Shown here piece by piece: positions 1 through 12,016 of a stretch of DNA of 64,000 nucleotides. Every line of letters starts with the position of its first letter. Within the stretch, counting starts at the first letter, position 1. Origin of the DNA: Hymenopellis radicata (taxonomy: Eukaryota > Basidiomycota > Agaricomycetes > Agaricales > Physalacriaceae); assembly GCA_015501595.1 (NCBI GenBank), contig JADNRX010000016.1:124001-188000 (forward strand), written 5' to 3'. The position numbers were made by a program, and so were the translations under genes. Under the pieces are notes generated by a model. It was given only the letters and a program-made list of their open reading frames with translations, had not been told where the DNA came from and ran no database searches.

Positions 1-640
1 TGCTGGCAACAAGGGCAAGGTCGGCCGTACTCTCCTTCAATTACAAACCGTATCTGACAGCGACTGCAGATAGTGTTCCCAATCGTACAAATGGCGCCTT
101 GGAGCTTCTCTCACAAAGATTTTAAGAAATTTGTGAAACCGCGGCCAGAAGTTCGTTGTCTAATTTTTCCTACATCATCGTTGAAGCTGAGTTTACCACC
201 AAGGTTTCCGATGACCGCTTCAATAGCGTTATCGAGTACCGCAATGACAAGACGACCAACAAGCTCTGGGCATTGGTCAGCAATACTTGCTTCCTTTCCA
301 CCGTTCGCTAACGACGTTCTTAAAGCTGTACGACGTATGCTCCCAACCTCGTAGTAACATCTTCGCCGTCACGAACTACAACTACTGGTCTTTCGGCTAT
401 TTCACCTCAGGCAAGTCGTCTTGCCTCTGGTTGTCCTCAGAAGTCTGACTGCCTCCAGATCGTCAGGAAGCCCATCTGTCGGAGCCAATCGAAGCGCCTA
501 TTGATGTCCTGAAGGACGGGGGCAAGACGTTTGTGCAAGGGACGTACCCTCCGAATGCTCTGCAGATTTTGTTATGGTGGATCCAGGTCTCGAGGTGCAG
601 AGTGCCGAACCTTGACCTGCTTGATGTAAACGATAACTAG
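1..640 (+). pseudogene. degraded coding fragment, possibly lipocalin-like
   Basis: Protein-like stretches appear in shifting frames with no continuous ORF: one around 160-310 (ending near the motif KLWALVSNTCF) and one around 355-440 (containing NYWSFGYFTSGK). The alternation of a beta-strand-like stretch with a YxYW...LW pattern faintly recalls a lipocalin fold, but I do not recognise the family. The window edge cuts off any 5' part. I read it as a remnant or a poorly spliced 3' end. What is certain is only the interrupted frames and the protein-like composition. Confidence 0.25.
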
Positions 641-997
641 CTTTACCTGAAGCAATGAATGTCGTCTTGGAACATTGTTGAATTCACTGATACCCATAAT
701 ACTCTACAGCGTACACACTTCAGAGTGGCATGCGATTTCATCGTTTCTAAGGATGTCATCTTGCGCAAAACTTGCATGCACAAACGAACAGAACGTAAAT
801 CTCCCGGCAATGTAGTATAAGTAATAGAAGTTGGCCTGTGGCCGCCGAATGAATACATAATTATACGATGAGATGAAAGGGTCCTGCCGAAGAAAGTGTC
901 GACGACAACACACAGATGTATGAAACGGAACTACGGATACAGTAATTTAATCGAACCTCGACCTAAAAGTAAAATAGTAAACAAACGTATGAATATG

Positions 998-2115
998 TCA
1001 AATAGTCCTCTACACGCAAAAGTCAGTTCAATCGCTGAGGAACGAGGAATTATACATACCTTTTCATCAGTCCACTCAGCCAGCATCGTCTTTAACCGCG
1101 CCGCAATCGCCATTTTGCACTTCTGGCACTGGACCTCTCCCTCCGCCACGCCGTATGCCGTCCCCAGACTCTGACATGTCATGCCCGGTCTCGCGGAGAG
1201 CACGAGCGGCGCCGTCGCCCGCCTCCACGCGTTCGCCGCCTTTCTCTGCGCCTTGAACGTGCACGTCCGGTTCGTCGGGTGCATCGGCAGCGGCACGAGG
1301 AGCATCCGCGTCAAGACCTTTTTTCTCCGCAGATGCAAATCGAACAGGCGCTTGAGATACCGGGGGCCCATGACCCGCGCACTCTCGTCGGAGATGTCGC
1401 TGAGGAGCAAGGAGAGACAGTACGCCGACGTCGCGACGGCGAGGTCTTCAAGGTGGAACTGCGCCGCAAAGAGGTATACGTGAAACGGCGCAAGCGGGGT
1501 CTGGTCGAGAATGGCGGAATAGATGTGCGTTTTGGCGCGGACGAGCTCCTTGGGCGAGAGACCGTACCGGGGGAAGACGCTCACCGCCTCGATGAGCGTC
1601 TGCAGGCGCGGATGGGGCTGGGAGAAGGGCATGTCGTAGATGGCGTGCAGCATGATGCTCAGCGTCGCGGACTTTTCGGGGACGCTGGCGACGGCGTGTA
1701 GCTCGTTAAGACACGTGAGGTTGAGCATGTTGTCCGAGTAACGGCGGAGCGCCTCGAGATGGACGTGATAGAGCACGTTATCCGACGAGATCAGCCGGAA
1801 GTTCGATTGGAACATGCCGTACAGCGTTCCCTCACAAAATTTGGTGGACAGGAGCAGTTCGAAGGTGTGAGGTGGGCACCAGTGGGTCTAAACCTGTTGT
1901 CAATGGGACTGAATAGTAAACATTGAGCGTTTACCTGGAGTGGCGCTGGGCGCGGAAGCATGTTGGGTGTCTCTGGCGGTGTCGACTGTGATTCTGGAGA
2001 TCAGACACGAAACACATAGATATTGAGCTGGATGACAAACCCCATAGTCGTCGTCGTCGCTGTCTGTGCAGACGATGGGTGAATAGAACATCCCGGCGTA
2101 TGATGAGGGTATCAT
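998..2115 (-). CDS. BTB/POZ-domain protein
   Basis: Four exons can be spliced: 2041..2115, 1935..1985, 1060..1887 and 998..1009, giving about 321 residues from the ATG at 2115. The large exon holds a fungal BTB/POZ domain: the opening SSDNVLYHVHLEALRRYS is the usual 'SSD..LF.VH...L...S' start of the agaricomycete BTB family, followed by the A(I/T)LSIMLHAIY and LVRAKTHIY helices. The C-terminal part (CTFKAQRKAANAWRR, then CQKCKM) is the conserved tail of this family, which is large and mostly uncharacterised. BTB domains mediate protein-protein contacts, often as Cullin-3 adaptors, but the partner here is unknown. All introns are 47-55 bases. The last exon adds only three residues and the stop, so the exact C-terminus is the least certain part. 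Confidence 0.7.
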
Positions 2116-3400
2116 GTTAAGCCTCAGATATTAGTAATATTATACCAATGGATCGCCCCGGTGTGAAGCGCTGAGGAAGAGCGTGAGTAGAGAAGCAGCT
2201 AATGACTACTTAGATTCGTCTTGTCGCCGCACTGAGCAGGTTCTGCGCCGATTTTCTGTGATAGTTATAGAAGGTTTCGCTCCTAGTAGCATCGACCTCG
2301 AGGTGACAGACAAACTCAGCTTGAACTCAATGCCAGTCCCATCAGTGTCAGGCCTTTGAGCTTGAATGACAGGCAGGCTGGTAGGCACGCCGTCGTCAGC
2401 TGAGCTGAATAAACATCGGATTGCCGGTGTGTAGCTGTTCGCGGGCGGTCTGAAGTGCGAATGGCAAGCATCGATTCAAAGAGATATCGATGAGGAGACA
2501 CAGAAATTGGTCCTTTAGAGTTCAGTGATGGCAAGTCCTCGGTCTAATGCTCGGGTCCGCGTGCCTCAGCTGCCGCGTGGCGTATGTACTATGCGGCGTC
2601 TTTGTGTTCAAGTTTACTTGTTCATCGATTTCATCTCCCAAGTGCGGAACCGATCCTTGTCGCCTCAGTTTCATAGCTCTCCAAGTACTCCAATACGTCT
2701 CCCATCGCTTGAAGGAGGCTTCGGCCTCCAACGTACTATGCACGCGCGTATACCCTCTACAGCGGGACTGGCGACGGATGTCGATGAGCGGCGAGGAATT
2801 CCCTCCGCCAATTCGTCTTCCCCGGCAGCGTCGAAAGTCTAAGTTAATGTTGAGACTCAGCGGCATTTTAGCGCTGGTTCCCCGCTAGTTCCTGACCGGT
2901 GGTTGCCGTAACCTTTGTGAGGCACAAATGAACTGCCACTTTCTGGGATACGAATGTGGCGCACATACCAAGCTTTTACAAAATTTGGTTTGCGGCAGCA
3001 CGCTAAGAGTATATATCCCGATTCTAGCAGCACATTGGAGAGCAGCACAACGGAATAAGCCTTCATTAAGATCCGCGAAGAACATGGAAAACGCACGAAG
3101 AGTCTATTGGAAAGTAACGCGGGGTTGTCACTGTCAGATATCCTTCCGCGATTGAAACAAGTTAATGGGAGTGTTGTTAGAAGATTATTTCCGGGTCATG
3201 TCACCGGCTTAATCGCCTTTGATCGATTTTAGTGTCCAAGTGGGGGAGAGGTACATAACGAACCCCACTTCATGTAGGGAGATGAAGTCAAGTACCCTTG
3301 TACCAAATAAGCCTGGCTGTCGAAGCAACTGCGAGTCAAAGCTGGCCACGAGAATGTATGATGAAGGGTATCCTTGGGATTGGAATATGAGAAGCATTGC
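2116..3400. other. no gene recognised
   Basis: Only short ORFs on both strands; none shows a family motif or a chain of exons in one protein context. Probably intergenic. Confidence 0.5.
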
Positions 3401-3513
3401 CGTTACGCTTGAGCTTGGCGGGACAGATATAGCCTTTAGACGACAGAAAGCTGGAGAGCAAGCTGAGATGCCGAACTCGGGGACCTCCGCTGACTCAGAT
3501 TTCCCGTTTTGGA
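3401..3513. repeat. direct repeat, copy also at 6488-6609
   Basis: The stretch from the ACGCTTGAGCTTGG motif to TCAGATTTCCCGTTTTGG is repeated at 6488..6609 with small indels. It lies at the edge of the larger duplicated block described for the deaminase and SDR genes, so the block edges have been rearranged more than once. Confidence 0.7.
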
Positions 3514-3519
3514 CGGTGA

Positions 3520-4872
3520 ATGATGCGTGAACAAGGGAAAATGATGCATATTTTCGGGAGATAGTGCACAATAGTGTATCGCGCAGGTTCCATTCTTTGT
3601 TCTATGAATATATGCCAAGTCAAAGGTAATGATAGCTGAGAAGAGCCACACACGTATTTCTCTCCTCGAGGTCGTCTCAATCGTCACTTCCCAACTCGAT
3701 TATTGCTGCCCACCTAGGCCATGCGGAACAATGACAATTATCCGGGACTGGACAAAGGAAGAAGAGGAAGCTTAAGCTTGACGTCCACGCCCCCTGGACC
3801 ATTGGAGAGCAAGAACGCGTCAAAGCCTTGATAAAGTGGCCGTCCAGTTGAATCGTTCGTCTAGCACATATGAGAACACTGAGAGAGAAAAGGGGCTAGA
3901 AGCGTACTCTAAAGAGTATCACGAAGCGTTGTGAAGTTGAGCTGCCTGTAACGTCAAATGCCTTCTGCCGAAAGCACGCCAGAATGTTTCTTGAATTCCG
4001 GGAGCACCGTTTGGGTCACCTTCTTTAGTTTGAATTCCTGCGGGTACGTCGTTGAGACGCGTCGGTGCCGATGTTAAGAGCAGCTCAAAGTCTTGGGTGC
4101 AAGCTGCATGCTTCGGTGTCTGCCTACGTCAGACCATCGAGCTTTTATTACTTCACTGCGCTGCGTCTCGTACAAGCTGGTCCTCGCTTCAGCGACTTTG
4201 ATGCAGCAGAACGCGCCATCACGTTCGCTCCAGTAAAATATGCGCTTGATACCTGCCCATTCACACCAATCGATGCTAAATAACGCGTAACCATCGGAAC
4301 CATCGACGAGCAGAGTACAACTCACCATCTCCAGCAAGGCTTTGCACATCCCAATCCGTGTTTCTTCGTCCTGACGACGTACAAATCAGCGCCGACAATC
4401 CTCTTATCACGTCCATAAAAGATGCTGTTGTTTTCGTTTATGCGGTTGAACCTGCTGCTTGAAGGGAGAAGCACTGCCGTCAGTCAAGTTGAAGATGGCG
4501 TGCATCTCGGCGTGCATGGAGACGGGGCGTCCAAAGGCGGTGGCGATGGTGAGCTCGTCGTAGTGGGTGCGCTGGTGTTTATACCCCGTAGATATTATCT
4601 TGCCGCCTTTGACGATGATGGATCCGAGCGTGAAGGACATGGGTTACTGCGATGGTTCCGAGTCAGCCTGGATGCACAGTGAAAGCGAAACGCACCTTGG
4701 ACGCTGCCCGGATACACTGCGAGAGATAAAACTGCGGCTTGTTATGCATGACTGGCTCGTCGTCGTTGGAATGATGGAGGTGCTGCCGATCGCGATCAGT
4801 ATTTCGTGTTGAACAAATCAGGGTAACGTTGGAAGAAAAGAAAAGAGGAGGTATCATAACCACTACATTCAT
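3520..4872. repeat. segmental duplication arm A, inverted copy at 14420-15620
   Basis: The segment holds deaminase copy 1 and its 3' flank. The flank, including the GATAGTGCACAA...GCATATTTTCGG stretch near 3550 and the GACGTCCACGCCCCCT stretch near 3780, reappears in reverse orientation at 15420-15620. The deaminase itself reappears inverted at 14471-15147. A degraded ORF with an EEEEA run lies in both flanks but has stops in this copy. Base-level identity looks high but patchy. Confidence 0.75.
4065..4749 (-). pseudogene. cytidine/dCMP deaminase-like gene, copy 1 (stop at splice junction)
   Basis: The family is a zinc-dependent cytidine/deoxycytidylate deaminase fold: the zinc motif SMHAEMHAIF (HAE) and, after an intron, AKPCWRC (PCxxC). 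Exon 1 runs 4749..4696 (MHNKPQFYLSQ...AASK). The next exon starts at 4646, but the first codon after the splice is TAA, where copies 2 and 3 have a serine codon, so translation from the usual start ends here. An internal ATG at 4640 could restart. As in the other copies, the HAE part and the PCWRC part sit in two different frames. I call it a pseudogene copy. The substrate of this fungal deaminase group is not known to me. Confidence 0.6.
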
Positions 4873-5893
4873 TCATACAATAATGCGGCCACCATCAGCC
4901 ACGTACGAAGAACCCGTAACAAAACTAGCACGCTCGCTTGTCAAGAACAACACAATATCCGCAATCTCATCTGGAGTTCCCAGCCGCTAATAATCAATCA
5001 TATCAGCTTCCTCGCCAAAAGGCACATGACAGACACTTCACCTTCTGCAGCACGGTAGCCGCCAACGCCTTTGCCGCCTCAGCCGAACTCGCCGCATCCC
5101 GTCCAAGAAGGGGCGTATCCACATATCCCGGACACACGGCATTGACACGAATCCCATCGCTCGCATGATCAGCAGCTGATAGTCATACTTATAAGCTCAT
5201 TATCCAAGTCCCCGTCCAAAAACTCACCCACCAGCAGTTTTCGTCAACCCAATAACCGCATGCTTACTGGCCACATAACTCGCATACCCCCCGAGCGCAA
5301 TATGCCCCAAAATCGAACTCATATTCGTGATCGCCCCGCGCACGGCAGGACGCCCAGGGATCCGCGCGACGGGCGCCTGGGAACGCATCGCACGCAGTTC
5401 TTCGCGCATACACAGAAACGTCCCACGCGCGTTGATATTGTGAACATGGTCGTACTCAGCTGATGTCAAGTCCGCGGCTGGAGACCACGTTGTGCTGACC
5501 TACGTAAGTTGAACATTGAGGCTTGAAAGAGTACTCGTAATAGGACACTGACCCCGGCGATGTTGGCGGCGTAGTCGACCCGGCCAAAGGTCTTCATGGT
5601 GTCCTTGAGCATCTGCACAACCTGGTCCTCCTTGGTAACGTCGGTGTGAGAAGTGAGGGTTTTGAATGTTGGATTCGTTGCGACGGAGGAGACCGCTACG
5701 GATGCCGCCTCGAGGCTCTCTGGATTGATGTCGACGAGATGAACGGCTGCTGCACCTGCACGGGCAAACGCTAAGGCAGTCGCACGGCCAATTCCACTAC
5801 CTGGTGGATGATATCAGAAGTAGATTGGCATCTGAAAAGAGTTGAACACTAACCAGCGCCAGTGACGAGTGCGATTCCTGGGACATTGAACAT
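4873..5893 (-). CDS. short-chain dehydrogenase/reductase (SDR), intact copy
   Basis: Five exons splice to 267 residues: 5854..5893, 5553..5800, 5232..5499, 5042..5175 and 4873..4986. It is a classical SDR with every core motif: TGAGSGIG for NAD(P) binding near residue 11, the D-V dinucleotide region, NIAG (the NNAG equivalent), the catalytic Ser in [14 protein letters not shown] with catalytic Tyr and Lys, and [10 protein letters not shown]. It is closest in style to FabG-like 3-oxoacyl reductases and secondary-alcohol dehydrogenases; the substrate cannot be read from sequence. It is duplicated at 15904-16913. In this copy the G run coding for ALGGYASY has six bases and the frame is open, so this is the likely functional copy. 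Confidence 0.85.
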
Positions 5894-6243
5894 GCTTATC
5901 AGTTTTCAGAGAGATGGTGTGGGGAGCAAATAGACGAGGCTGCATTTTATCTGATAGACGAGGATAGAGCGGTGCACGTGAAGGCGTTTCGATGTGTGGT
6001 AACCCATATGGTTATATGAGAATCAGCTCAAGAACCAGTCAAGAACCAAGATCAGGATACATAAGGGTCGCCATTCCAAGAGTTGTTAACAATGAAGTGG
6101 ACCAGTTACATGTGACTTGTCAGTAGCAGCGGTGGATGCCTCCCAAGCAGTTTACACGACAGTACGTCCGACCATCGCGCTGAACTTGGTTTCATTACTT
6201 CACTGCGAAGACTCGGATGAGTTTAATCTTGTGGCGAGCGTCT

Positions 6244-6320
6244 AGCTTACCATTTTGGTAAATCGCCGAATGTCAGCTTGCGTCTCGTACAAGCTGGTCC
6301 TCGCTTCAGCGACTTTGATC
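6244..6320 (-). pseudogene. deaminase 3'-end fragment
   Basis: This short stretch matches the last 75 or so bases of the deaminase genes (the part coding for KVAEARTSLYETQ) together with its splice donor. It stops abruptly after GACTTTGAT at 6320, where the other copies continue. It lies upstream of the intact SDR, exactly where a whole deaminase (copy 3) sits upstream of SDR copy 2, so it is the scar of a truncated fourth copy. Confidence 0.7.
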
Positions 6321-6686
6321 TCACTCCGTGCCTAGCGCTAAGTGCTAAACGGGGGTTCTGAAGATACAGAATCAGGCGCCAGCGGGTAATGTCGAACTGT
6401 GGAATGACTGTTAGTTTCAAAGCACATGCCGAATGTGAGTCCGTCACCTTAACAAAACCTATAGCTTTCGGGCATGTGGTATAGCCTTTACGCTTGAGCT
6501 TGGTGGGACAGATATAGCCTGATATTAGCTTTAGACGACAGAATTAGAAAGCTGGAGAGCTGGAGATGCCGAACTCGGGACCTCCGCTGACTCAGATTTC
6601 CCGTTTTGGTCTCCTACTACTGTCATCGTCTCTCTCGACGAGCAGAACGGCCTGTCTATCGTTCTCCTTATCGTACATCCCTACTC

Positions 6687-7407
6687 ATGTCCTTGCCAAA
6701 GGTACACTTCTATCCATAGCTCAAGACCGCCTCACTGATCTGTCCTTTCATCGATCCACAGCGCATTATCAAGGTAGAGTTGGTCGCTTCCCTATATCTG
6801 TCGCGTGCATTCATCCCTTATCCAGGAGACCGAGCGTCTCGTCGCCGACCCCGCCCCCGGAATAACCGCCTCGCCTCATGAAGACAATCTGCGCTACTTT
6901 GATGTCACGATCCAAGGACCTGACGGGAGCCCGTTTGCTTGTGCGTCGCCGATACAGGCTACGCTGTCAAGCCGGGCTAACACGAGATTTAGCTGGGATA
7001 TTCCGACTAGAGCTGTTCCTCCCCGAAGAGTACCCGATGGCGCCGCCCAAGGTCCGCTTTTTGACAAAGATATACCATCCGAATATCGGTGCGTGTCTGC
7101 GGCCACTGTCGTCCTTTAATTGCGCGTCCTCATAAAGAACACAGATAAACTTGGCCGGATTTGTCTTGATATCTTGAAAGGTTCCCCTTTGGCAATCCCC
7201 ATCACCATTGCGCTCATGCTGTAAACAGATAAATGGTCGCCCGCCCTCCAAATCCGAACGGTTCTGCTGTCCATACAAGCTTTACTGAGCGCTCCCAACC
7301 CGGACGACCCGCTTGCCACTGATGTCGCCAAGCACTACAAGGAGAACGAGAAGGACGCGCAGAGAGTTAGCAAAGAGTGGACACAGTTGTATGCTTCGAC
7401 AGGATAG
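6687..7407 (+). CDS. ubc13: ubiquitin-conjugating enzyme E2 N (Ubc13)
   Basis: Six exons (6687..6701, 6762..6773, 6826..6940, 6993..7088, 7145..7180, 7229..7407) give 150 residues, the normal size of Ubc13. The protein starts MSLPKRIIKETERL and carries the signature [34 protein letters not shown], the YHPNI element, the active-site cysteine in GRICLDIL and [18 protein letters not shown]. With its partner Mms2/Uev1, Ubc13 builds Lys63-linked ubiquitin chains in post-replication repair and other signalling. One oddity: the usual GSPFEGG reads GSPFASG because the donor site now falls two codons later. The first two exons are very short (15 and 12 nt), which is why no long ORF shows. Confidence 0.93.
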
Positions 7408-9873
7408 ACGAGAGGACGTACTTGTAGTTTTTGTGTAACCCTATCATCTCACTTTATCCATTTCCGTACACCCAAATGGTCTCAGTTGGCATGGCGAGCT
7501 TTAAGGCGGCCGATTAGGAACATGTGGTGCGCGCACAGTCACAAGATTCTCTCTACTCTCATTTTTCTTTCATCCTTTTTCATTTTCTCTTAGTATTTAC
7601 CCATCTCTCTCTCTCTCTATTTCTCCCGTCTTTCCATCGTTATCTCGTCCGGGTATCCTCTGATAGATCACATGGACTACTTCCAGGGCATGCCGCCTTT
7701 CTTCCTCACCTCAGCCAACTTTACGAACACTGCCTTACTTTAGATGAACCCCATCGCTTAGTAGATTTCTACGTTCTAGACTCCCGTGCAGCGTTTTACT
7801 CACTTACATAGATCGTGCATACATGGCCTGTCATAATCCCAAAGCGGTACTGTGGCGTCTTAGTTAGATCGTCAAATGTGGCCCACATTTACATACATTG
7901 TATGAAAGTAAGTGCGCCGCATCACGTCCACTGAGAGTGCCATGTAGATCTGATGTAGACTATAGGTCCTTTGAACATCAACAATGGGGGGTGCTTGCCC
8001 ACAGAGAAGTTGCTGTGAGCGCCAGCGAGAGTTTGTGAGCCCCGCCAGACTAGGTAACCGAACATGAACAAAGTCACGGCGCCCAGCCCAGGCCCACTTC
8101 GCTCGTAATTGGCGAGCTGCCCATTCATTTCTCTTTCGTTCTGGTATATGCATGCATTGTGCATATATCAATCAGACTACCGCGTGTCCCTGGAGGGAAT
8201 ACTCGCGTGACCGCGTCCGAGTCGGGACGCTCTCAGTGCCAACGGATCTCCTCCGACCTGCCACAATCATAATGCGACGCGTTCGAGCTCCGAAATTTGG
8301 TACAGCTAGGTATCCTCTACTTATATCCCAATTACGTCTCTACATTTCTTTGCCACCCAGAAGAAGAATGTGGCCCAGCGCCGCCCTACAAAAGTTTCCG
8401 GCCTAAATGCCCTACCGCCGCGCCATGGAACGCGCCCCATTCATTCACGCTACCACCATGCCTCCCGTTCAAAGCCGACTTTCACGCTTCCTCGACACTG
8501 CAATGCGCGCACTCCACCCGAGACAGCACGCTCTCCGCGTCAGGCCAGCGCATATATTGCAAGGCCTGCTATCGTGCATCGAGTCGGCCTTGCAAGAAAG
8601 AGCCTTGCAAGAAAGAGCCTTGCAAGAAAGAAGGGGTTCTGTTCTGAGAGGCTGACATTCACTGTCGCACTTTCTCGAGTGACGGATCTTATGTTGGTTC
8701 AGAGTTTGGATTATGTATGCTAGGGTGAAGAACTTGGGGAATAAGTAGACCGCTACTAGTCGGCTTTTCGCATCGTACATACAGTAAATCAAGCTTGTTG
8801 AATCTGACAATCCATCCTTGATCCAATGCCATGGCGGCATAGCCGCCCTCGCTGGCGCTCGCATCCGTGGGCATCCCACAGTTCTATTTTATATAGCGAT
8901 AAGCCGACAGCGAGGAACGAGCGTCAGGCTTATTTGAGGATAGGATCAAGACGATAATGTCAGCGAGAGTGTGCAGCCAGCGCAACGGAAGTTGCCGTGG
9001 GCACCACGTGTGGTATGCTCAATTTGGGACAAGACCTGTCTTCCCAAATCTCTCTCCTTCTCTCGCTGCCATCACTCGAATTCCTGCCTGTCTTTTTTGA
9101 TGCCCGCCCACCATCCCCGACTACAGTACTCCCTTCAGCGTTGGTGGGGGAAATTGGTTCGGTTTCCCTCCGTGTTCCATCCCCTTCACCGATGTTCAAG
9201 TCTCGGTTTGGGCCGCTGATGTACGGCTGGCAATTACGCCACACACGGGCTCCCATTGAGGTTACCCCGAACTGTTCTCACGTGACCGTTGAGTCTTCGA
9301 CAACCCCCAAGAACAAATTGTTCTTTGGTTTCTATCTGACAGTCTTTCTGCATCTCCTTCCTCCAGTCTTTCTGTATCTCCTTCCTTCTCACACAACACC
9401 GCGCCATAGGCTTATCTTATTTATCATACATTCAACTTGAAATGCGGATGATCTAGATTTGGCTTCAGCAACGAAGAAGCCTGCTTGCGAAACGCATCTG
9501 TTATTCAAGAAGCATGGCGGGCAACGGCTCCGCATCTTCGTCGATCTCGCGGCTCCGTGGGCGCGCGCACGTACGTGAATCGCCATGCCATGTCTCGTGA
9601 TCAGCTTGAAGGATAAGGCGGTCATTGCCCAAATAGGCAGGCCGCTCCTTTCCTCCTGCCATCACGGACGTTTCATTGTCATCATCTGTACCGCTCGTCA
9701 GTACTATTCTAAATTCGTCTGTGCTAAGAAAGCGAAGGGCCGGCGACCTATTGCAAATGCGCCGCGTGCTGCTTTCGATCGCATTTCGCGGAGCCAATTT
9801 TTGGTAATGCAATAAAACGTAGCTGGGATGGAAACCGTATCTCTTTCATCATCCGCCCCACCTTCTCACAGTC
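7408..9873. other. no gene recognised
   Basis: Apart from a small tandem repeat at 8587-8631, I see only unconnected short ORFs. A pyrimidine-rich stretch at 7550-7640 (TCTC runs) resembles a promoter or leader of an unannotated gene but no convincing coding exon follows. Confidence 0.45.
8587..8631. repeat. three tandem copies of a 15-bp unit
   Basis: GCCTTGCAAGAAAGA occurs three times head to tail without a mismatch. In one frame it would code for repeated ALQER, but no supported gene surrounds it. Confidence 0.85.
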
Positions 9874-11298
9874 ATGCTGCTCGACCTACCTCTCGAATTG
9901 TTGATGAAAATAGCCGGGTTTGTACGTGATACTGACTTTCTCTCTTGTAACTAGTGTTGATTATTGGTTAGGCGCACCAGAAGGACCGCCTCAACCTCCG
10001 ATTGACGTGTACAGTTCTAAACACTGTCGCTGTTGAACAAGCGTTCTTTTCTCTGTCTCTCAACACGAACAAGAGCCTCATACGTGAACTCTCGACCACG
10101 AACATTGCCCGCTATGTCAAGTATCTCAAGGTCGTCACTGACACCGAACCCGACAATGAAGTCGAATTTGCGCAGGCTATACGGCCTTTTGTCTTCGTCA
10201 CAGGTATATCGTATGTGGACATCCTATATTTGACCCACACAAACGTGTTCACCGTATTATTAGATGGACGTGTCTTCTCGTCGATAACACTTCTTTTCTC
10301 CGACCCATCGCCGAAACGCTCGCCTCCCTACCGCGCGTTAAATCTCTGAAGCTTCGTATCGGCGATATAGAAATCCCCCCTCTGCCATTCCGCGACCTCG
10401 TACGGTTCGATGCCGCCTTCACGGGCTCAGCCTCCGCGTACGCTTCATGCAAAGAAACTTCCCCGCCATCTGCGCCAACTCCCCGTGTCTCCAAACGCTC
10501 GTCCTCTCGAATCCCATCGCATCTCTTTGGCCCTTCAACAGCGCCCGCGACACGCTTCTTCGTCCTCTATGTCAGACAGGCATCCGGGCGCTGTATTTAC
10601 GTCAATGTAGTGCACCACTCTCGTGCTTCGTCGACTCTCCTGCCGTCCTTCGCTCGCTTTCATCTGTGTCACTACATGACATGCCGCATATGGACGAGCT
10701 CTGGACGCTGCTCCGGCGTGAGGAGATCTACTTATCGAAGATGGACGTCGATAGGATATCTGGTTATTTATTCGATTATCTTCTGGCATACGAAGGGTTG
10801 GAGGTGTTGAAGCTCCGCTGTGAGCACGATAACCCCGTCGACGACGCGTTGGGGAAGCAATTCTGGCGCGAGGTCGCGGGAAGCACCGGGAGACGTTGCA
10901 AGAGTTGGAGGTCACTCCGAGGTTTGAGGGCGTCTGGTGTTTCGAGGCGGCTCCGGAGAATCACGTCTTCCGCTGCCCGACTCTCAAAACGCTGCGCGTG
11001 AGTTTCATGTTTAGGTCTATCAGTGAAGACTTGGTGAGTTCAGTACTTTTTGGATGGCTTGATAATCCTAATTGACGAATGACAGATGTATCTTCTTGGT
11101 TCAGTTCAGCCTTCGCTGGAACAGCTCTATATCGACTGTCCACCACTGTATTCTCCTCGTCACGGTCCGCCGCCACCTGATAAGTCCGAGGGAGCTGCGC
11201 GTAAATGTATGGAGAGAACGATAGCTGGGGTAGAAATGGATCGTATTAAAGGGAATCGGCGCATCTTGACAGTTCACGTTGTACCTCCTTTGAGGTGA
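9874..11298 (+). CDS. F-box/LRR-like protein (two apparent frameshifts)
   Basis: Exon 1 (9874..9921) codes for MLLDLPLELLMKIAGF, a typical start of an agaricomycete F-box-like motif, continued in exon 2 (9972..10210) by AHQKDRLNLRLTCTVLNTVA. Exon 3 runs 10264..11033, and the last exon (11086..11298) ends PPLR. The middle holds leucine-rich-repeat-like segments (CLQTLVLSNP, LRSLSSVSL, LEVLKLRCE, LKTLRVSFM). The frame is lost twice by one base, at GGG runs at 10423-10425 and 10878-10880; one extra G at each would keep a single frame. F-box proteins are substrate receptors of SCF ubiquitin ligases; the target is unknown. It may be an intact gene with two sequence errors or a young pseudogene. 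Confidence 0.7.
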
Positions 11299-11444
11299 TG
11301 TGCAAAGGTGAAGAGTCATTTCAAGCGTACACTTCTTTAGGGATTAAATGGAGTGCTTGATACAGAATCGCTACAAAGTACACGCTGAGCCTGCAGCGAG
11401 CCCTCAAAAAGCCCAAAATACGATGTATGTCCCGGACCAATGAA

Positions 11445-11941
11445 TCACACTACAACCCCGATTCTCTCCTCCTCACACTGGATCTGCCGACTCTCCTGTA
11501 CCAGTCCCAGCGCGCAACACAGCACCGGCGCTAGCCTCTGATACCATCTATCGCTCTTCTCTATCACATACCGCTCACGGACTTCTGTGCGTAGCTCGGA
11601 CTAGCGCGCGCGTGAGCATCGTCAACCAAACAACATGAACGGTCACTCACATGCAACTTCCAGCACCCACAACACGGTATACACGATGCGTAGACGACGC
11701 ATGCATCCGAGCAGCATCCGCCATAGGGATCGGGGTGCGGCCGGCCGGTTTTGCGGAGGTGCTCGAGGCGGTCGCTGTTCCGCCCAAAGACGATGCATGG
11801 GCAGAGTGTCGCGGTGAGACAGGTCCCGGTGTGGTCGCCACAACTACTGCAGAGGTCGTGTGCCCATCCTTCTGGTATTATACGCATTGGAGGTGTTGTG
11901 GTGGGTTGGGAGGTTATGTAGGGCGGCTGCGATGAAGGCAT
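11445..11941 (-). CDS. PLAC8 family cysteine-rich protein
   Basis: Two exons (11651..11941 and 11445..11600) give 148 residues. The core is a PLAC8 domain: WAHDLCSSCGD near residue 26, the cysteine cluster TLCPCIVFGRNSDRLEHL, then CCSDACVVYASCIPCCGC. The second exon continues with the conserved charged helix and CCALGLVQESRQI, the end of the domain. Fungal PLAC8 proteins are small membrane-associated proteins linked to metal tolerance and cell-size control in other eukaryotes; the role here is open. The short proline/threonine-rich start before the domain is normal. The intron is 50 bases. Confidence 0.88.
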
Positions 11942-12016
11942 CAGTCAGCGGATGATGTGAGAGAATTTAAAAAGACATACGAGTTTCTCGTCGTGGGGTT
12001 TGTGCGAATGAGAGTT

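Noticed and set aside
8407..8655. Possible ALQER-repeat protein
   Set aside because: Only three 15-bp units in an ORF without other support.
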